Part shown: positions 48,923 through 51,104 of the stretch, one piece after another
How the letters are laid out: the number at the start of each line of letters is the position of its first letter
Numbering within the stretch: the stretch's first letter is position 1
NCBI RefSeq assembly: GCF_014648515.1
Contig: NZ_BMRG01000011.1
Coordinates: 145,840-196,943 of the forward strand
From: Saccharothrix coeruleofusca
GTDB lineage: Bacteria; Actinomycetota; Actinomycetes; Mycobacteriales; Pseudonocardiaceae
Length of the DNA: 51,104 nucleotides
Direction: 5' to 3'
Translations under genes and position numbers: made by a program
Notes under the pieces: model-generated
Seen by the model: only the letters and a program-made list of their open reading frames with translations
The model's database searches: none
Told to the model about the DNA's origin: nothing

Positions 48923-49246
48923 GTGGAACGGGGATTCGGCGTCGACCCGGCGGCGCTGTCGGCTTACGGCACAACGGCTTCCGGGCTGGCCGACGAGGTC
49001 GCGGCGATCGGCACGGCCACCCTCTCCGGGGTGGACGCGCTGCCCGCCGACAGCTTCGGCCGCATCGGCGAGGAGGTCGGCCTCGGCGCGGCCTTCCGGG
49101 AGGCGGCGCGGGCCCAAGTGGACGGTGTGGCCGCCGCGGCGGCCGGGCTGTCCGCGCTGGCGGGCGAGGTCTCCCGCACCGGCGCGGCCTACGTCGAGCA
49201 GGAGGCGCGGCACAGCGCCGACTTCACCCGCGCCTACCAGGGGTGA
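48923..49246 (+). CDS. WXG100-like (ESX substrate-like) small helical protein
   Basis: This 107-residue protein has an Ala-rich helical-hairpin pattern: PAALSAYGTTASGLADEVAAIGTATLSGVDALPADSFGRIGEEVGLGAAFREAARAQVDGVAAAAAGLSALAGEVSRTGAAYVEQE. The bend has SFGRIG rather than W-x-G, similar to the excreted virulence factor EspC family (DUF2580). There is a C-terminal Y-x-x-x-E (YVEQE). The GTG at 48923 follows GGGGGAAG. Its stop overlaps the NlpC/P60 gene (GTGA), and it probably partners that protein for type VII export, an inference. Confidence 0.75.
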   Translation: MERGFGVDPAALSAYGTTASGLADEVAAIGTATLSGVDALPADSFGRIGEEVGLGAAFREAARAQVDGVAAAAAGLSALAGEVSRTGAAYVEQEARHSADFTRAYQG

Positions 49247-50418
49247 GCGTGGACGTCTCGGGGTTCGTCGCGGCGCTGGTCCGGCCGATGAAGGAGGACC
49301 TGGCCCGGCTGGAGGGCGACACCGGCGGCGCGACCCGCGCGGCCGACGCCCTCGGGCGGGCCTCCTCGGCGCTGGCCGAGGTCGGCGGCAGGCACACCGG
49401 CGCGGCCAACGCCGCGCTGGGCACCTGGTACGGGGAGAAGGCGGGCGCGTTCCAGGACCGGGTGGCGCGGTTCTCCGGCGGGGTGGCCGCGCTGAGCCGC
49501 AACGCCACCGCCGCGCAGTCCGCGGCGACGACCGCGGTGGCCGCGGTGAGCGCGGGCCGGACCGCCGTGCAGGGGTTGATCGACGAGTTCACCGGCTGGG
49601 CCACGCCCCGACTGGCGGCGGCGGTCGCGGCGTCGCTGGTCGGCGGGCCGGGCGCGGTGCTGGCGGTCGCCGCGGACGTGACCGCGAAGGCGCGCGAGTA
49701 CGAGGGCCGGTCCGCCCAGGAGCTGCAGCGGGTCCGCGACGAGCTGACCGCCGTGGCGGCGCGGCTGCGCGCGCTGGAGAAGCCGGACTTCGCGGGCGTC
49801 GGCGACCCGCTGGGCGTGGAGGGCGGCGGCACCACGTCGACCTCCAGCGCGACGGGCACCACGTCCACGCCGTCCGCCCCGCCGTCGATCGGTGGTGGCG
49901 GCGGTGACGGAAGCGGAGGCGGTGGCGGCGGCACAGGCGGCGGCTCAGGAGGAGGCGGAGGCGGCGGTGGTGGCGGCCCGACCGGTCCCCGGCTGCCCGT
50001 GGCCATCCCGCCGCAGCCGGGCACCGGCGTGGGCGTGAACCTGCCGGACGGCAGCTCCGCCGAAGCCCCCAACGAGATCGCCGCGCAGGCGGTGCGCAGG
50101 GCGCTGTCCGCGCTGGGCACCCCGTACGTGTGGGGCGGGGCGAACCCGCCGCAGGGCACCGACTGCAGCGGCCTGACCCAGTGGGCCTACGCGGGCGCGG
50201 GCTTCGACATCCCCCGACCCGCGTCGTCCCAGGCGATGGGCGCCTCCGTGCCGCCGGACCAGCTGCTGCCCGGCGACCTGGTGGTGTGGGACGGGCACGT
50301 GGCCATGGTGATCGGCAACGGGCAGATGGTCGAGGCGGGCGACCCGGTGCAGGTCAACCCGATCCGCACGACCAACAGCGGCATGGGCTTCATGGGCTTC
50401 TACCGACCGACGGGCTGA
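49243..50418 (+). CDS. WXG100-like N-domain fused to NlpC/P60 peptidoglycan hydrolase
   Basis: This 391-residue protein has three parts. Residues 1-180 are helical, with a W-x-G bend at GTWYGEKAGAFQDRV (60-74) and a long Ala-rich helix region (110-180). Residues 190-250 are a Thr/Ser then Gly-rich linker, with runs of Gly at about 217-245. Residues 275-391 are an NlpC/P60 domain, with Cys308 in GTDCSGLTQWAY and His352 in WDGHVAMVIGNG. The third polar residue is unclear (QMVEA). It should cut peptide cross-links in peptidoglycan after export. There is no signal peptide, so type VII-like export or cytosolic retention must be assumed. Confidence 0.86.
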   Translation: MSVDVSGFVAALVRPMKEDLARLEGDTGGATRAADALGRASSALAEVGGRHTGAANAALGTWYGEKAGAFQDRVARFSGGVAALSRNATAAQSAATTAVAAVSAGRTAVQGLIDEFTGWATPRLAAAVAASLVGGPGAVLAVAADVTAKAREYEGRSAQELQRVRDELTAVAARLRALEKPDFAGVGDPLGVEGGGTTSTSSATGTTSTPSAPPSIGGGGGDGSGGGGGGTGGGSGGGGGGGGGGPTGPRLPVAIPPQPGTGVGVNLPDGSSAEAPNEIAAQAVRRALSALGTPYVWGGANPPQGTDCSGLTQWAYAGAGFDIPRPASSQAMGASVPPDQLLPGDLVVWDGHVAMVIGNGQMVEAGDPVQVNPIRTTNSGMGFMGFYRPTG

Positions 50419-50422
50419 GGAC

Positions 50423-50800
50423 GTGGACGAGACGACGCGGGCGGCCCAGCGGGTCGCCGACACCGGCCACCGGGTGGCCGACCACCTGGCGCGCACCGGT
50501 CCGGTGCTGGGCCGGGCCAGCTCACCGGACCGCGCGGTCACCGTGGTCACCGCGCCCGCGGCGCCGCCGCACGAGATCCGGATCAGCCCGGCCGCGCTGC
50601 GCCTGGGCCCGGACGCGCTGGGCGCGGAGATCGTGCGCGTGGCGGGCCGGGCGTCCCGCGACGCGGCGGCCCGGCTGCACGCCTCGCTGGCGCGGGTGGT
50701 GGACCCGGCGACCGCGCGGGCGCTGGCCGAGATCGGCTTCCCGCCCGGCGCGCCGGAGGACGACGACTTCGGCGGTCACCCCTTCGGGGGTTCCCGATGA
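50423..50800 (+). CDS. YbaB/EbfC-like small protein of the WXG100 operon
   Basis: This 125-residue protein starts 4 nt after the NlpC/P60 stop. Its centre (AVTVVTAPAAPPHEIRISPAALRLGPDALGAEIVRVAGRASRDAAARLHASLARV) follows the YbaB/EbfC-like pattern common in actinobacterial ESX-related operons: a strand pair followed by a long helix with L-G-x-x-x-L/A. The C-terminus is Pro/Gly/Asp-rich (PPGAPEDDDFGGHPFGG). Canonical YbaB binds DNA as a nucleoid protein; these operon variants have unproven roles. The stop overlaps the next ATG (ATGA). Confidence 0.72.
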   Translation: MDETTRAAQRVADTGHRVADHLARTGPVLGRASSPDRAVTVVTAPAAPPHEIRISPAALRLGPDALGAEIVRVAGRASRDAAARLHASLARVVDPATARALAEIGFPPGAPEDDDFGGHPFGGSR

Positions 50801-51104
50801 CGCTGGAGGCGCGGCGGTTCGCCGCGGACCGGCTGACCGAGGTGCTGGCGCGGGTCACCGGCACCGCCCGGCACCCCAGCGGCCTGGTGGAGGTCACCGC
50901 CACCGCCACCGGTGAGCTGCGGGCGGTGCGGCTGCTGCCCGCCGCGCTGGGGCACGGCCCGGACGCGGTGGGCCGGATGGTCGTGGAGACCGGCGCGCTC
51001 GCCACCGACGCGGCCGTGCGGACCAGCTACAACGAGGTGGCCAAGGCGCTGGGCGACAGCATGGCCATGGCGGTGGAGTCCTTCGCCGGACCACCACCGC
51101 CCCC
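50797..51104 (+). CDS. YbaB/EbfC-like protein, second copy (cut by right edge)
   Basis: The frame starts at an ATG overlapping the previous stop and runs off the window; 102 codons are visible. Sequence such as EARRFAADRLTEVLARVTGTARHPSGLVEVTATATGELRAVRLLPAALGHGPDAVGRMVVETGALATDAAVRTSYNEVAKALGDSM matches the YbaB/EbfC pattern better than the previous gene (V-x-V-x-A-T-x-x-G-x-L). It is the fourth gene of the operon. The C-terminus lies outside, so the full length is unknown. Confidence 0.72.
   Translation, partial: MTLEARRFAADRLTEVLARVTGTARHPSGLVEVTATATGELRAVRLLPAALGHGPDAVGRMVVETGALATDAAVRTSYNEVAKALGDSMAMAVESFAGPPPP

Overview
The window is very GC-rich, with strong G/C bias at third codon positions, many GTG starts and dense 1-8 nt gene overlaps. 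It reads as chromosome of a filamentous actinomycete of the Pseudonocardiales (Actinosynnema/Saccharothrix-like; the genus is inference). Evidence includes PPE/EspG-type genes, DUF3558 and DUF397 proteins, an XRE/DUF5753 regulator, DasR-like boxes before a chitinase, and a gene order recalling the Mycobacterium tuberculosis Rv3282-Rv3309c region (maf, accA3, Rv3304, lpdA, glpD2, amiA1/amiB1, deoD, pmmB, upp).

Layout. 1-6.7 kb: edge of a membrane protein, maf, a short leader ORF ahead of a DAACS (probably cystine) transporter, a secreted hypothetical, the biotin-dependent acyl-CoA carboxylase alpha subunit, a DUF1707 protein, a HAD hydrolase and a GNAT acetyltransferase. 6.7-9.9 kb: DUF3558 lipoprotein, PE-like partner, PPE-like protein and EspG, a compact type VII secretion substrate/chaperone module. 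10-17 kb: a DUF559 protein, a cyclotransferase-like protein, lpdA, then glycerol use (glpF-glpK on the minus strand, glpD divergent). 17.3-25.3 kb, all minus strand: two overlapping M20 amidohydrolases, a small secreted membrane protein, then meaB, mutB and mutA (methylmalonyl-CoA mutase and its GTPase chaperone). Carboxylase and mutase together can move propionyl-CoA to succinyl-CoA. 25.4-30.4 kb: a Ser/Thr kinase, deoD, pmmB, a small membrane protein and a flavodoxin-like protein. 30.4-30.8 kb is a gene-free repeat cluster. 30.8-33.5 kb: MerR/aldo-keto reductase pair, a Doc-type toxin with RHH antitoxin, and a TetR regulator. 33.6-40 kb: GH18 chitinase, NmrA-type SDR, a low-GC DUF4352 protein, upp, an XRE/DUF397 pair, a DUF1707/LiaF-like protein and a ricin-type lectin. 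40.2-43.5 kb: deoC and two aldehyde dehydrogenase genes, the second truncated. deoD, pmmB, upp and deoC form a nucleoside/deoxyribose salvage set, though scattered. 43.6-47.8 kb: ECF sigma, anti-sigma and ABC exporter operon on the minus strand. 47.8-48.8 kb: SRPBCC and SMI1/KNR4 proteins. 48.9 kb to the end: a WXG100-like, NlpC/P60 and two YbaB-like gene operon, cut by the right edge.

The most unusual signals are non-coding. (1) A 46-bp repeat unit occurs as inverted pairs or a single copy in three convergent gene junctions. (2) A second repeat family built on TGAGCGTTCGACTCGCGG has five copies at gene 3' ends, two of which have become the last codons of genes. (3) A 23-codon leader ORF with the RRHID...CR pattern of sulfur-gene leader peptides precedes the DAACS transporter. 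Several genes also have a TANNNT -10 box 6-8 nt before the start codon, which suggests leaderless transcripts.
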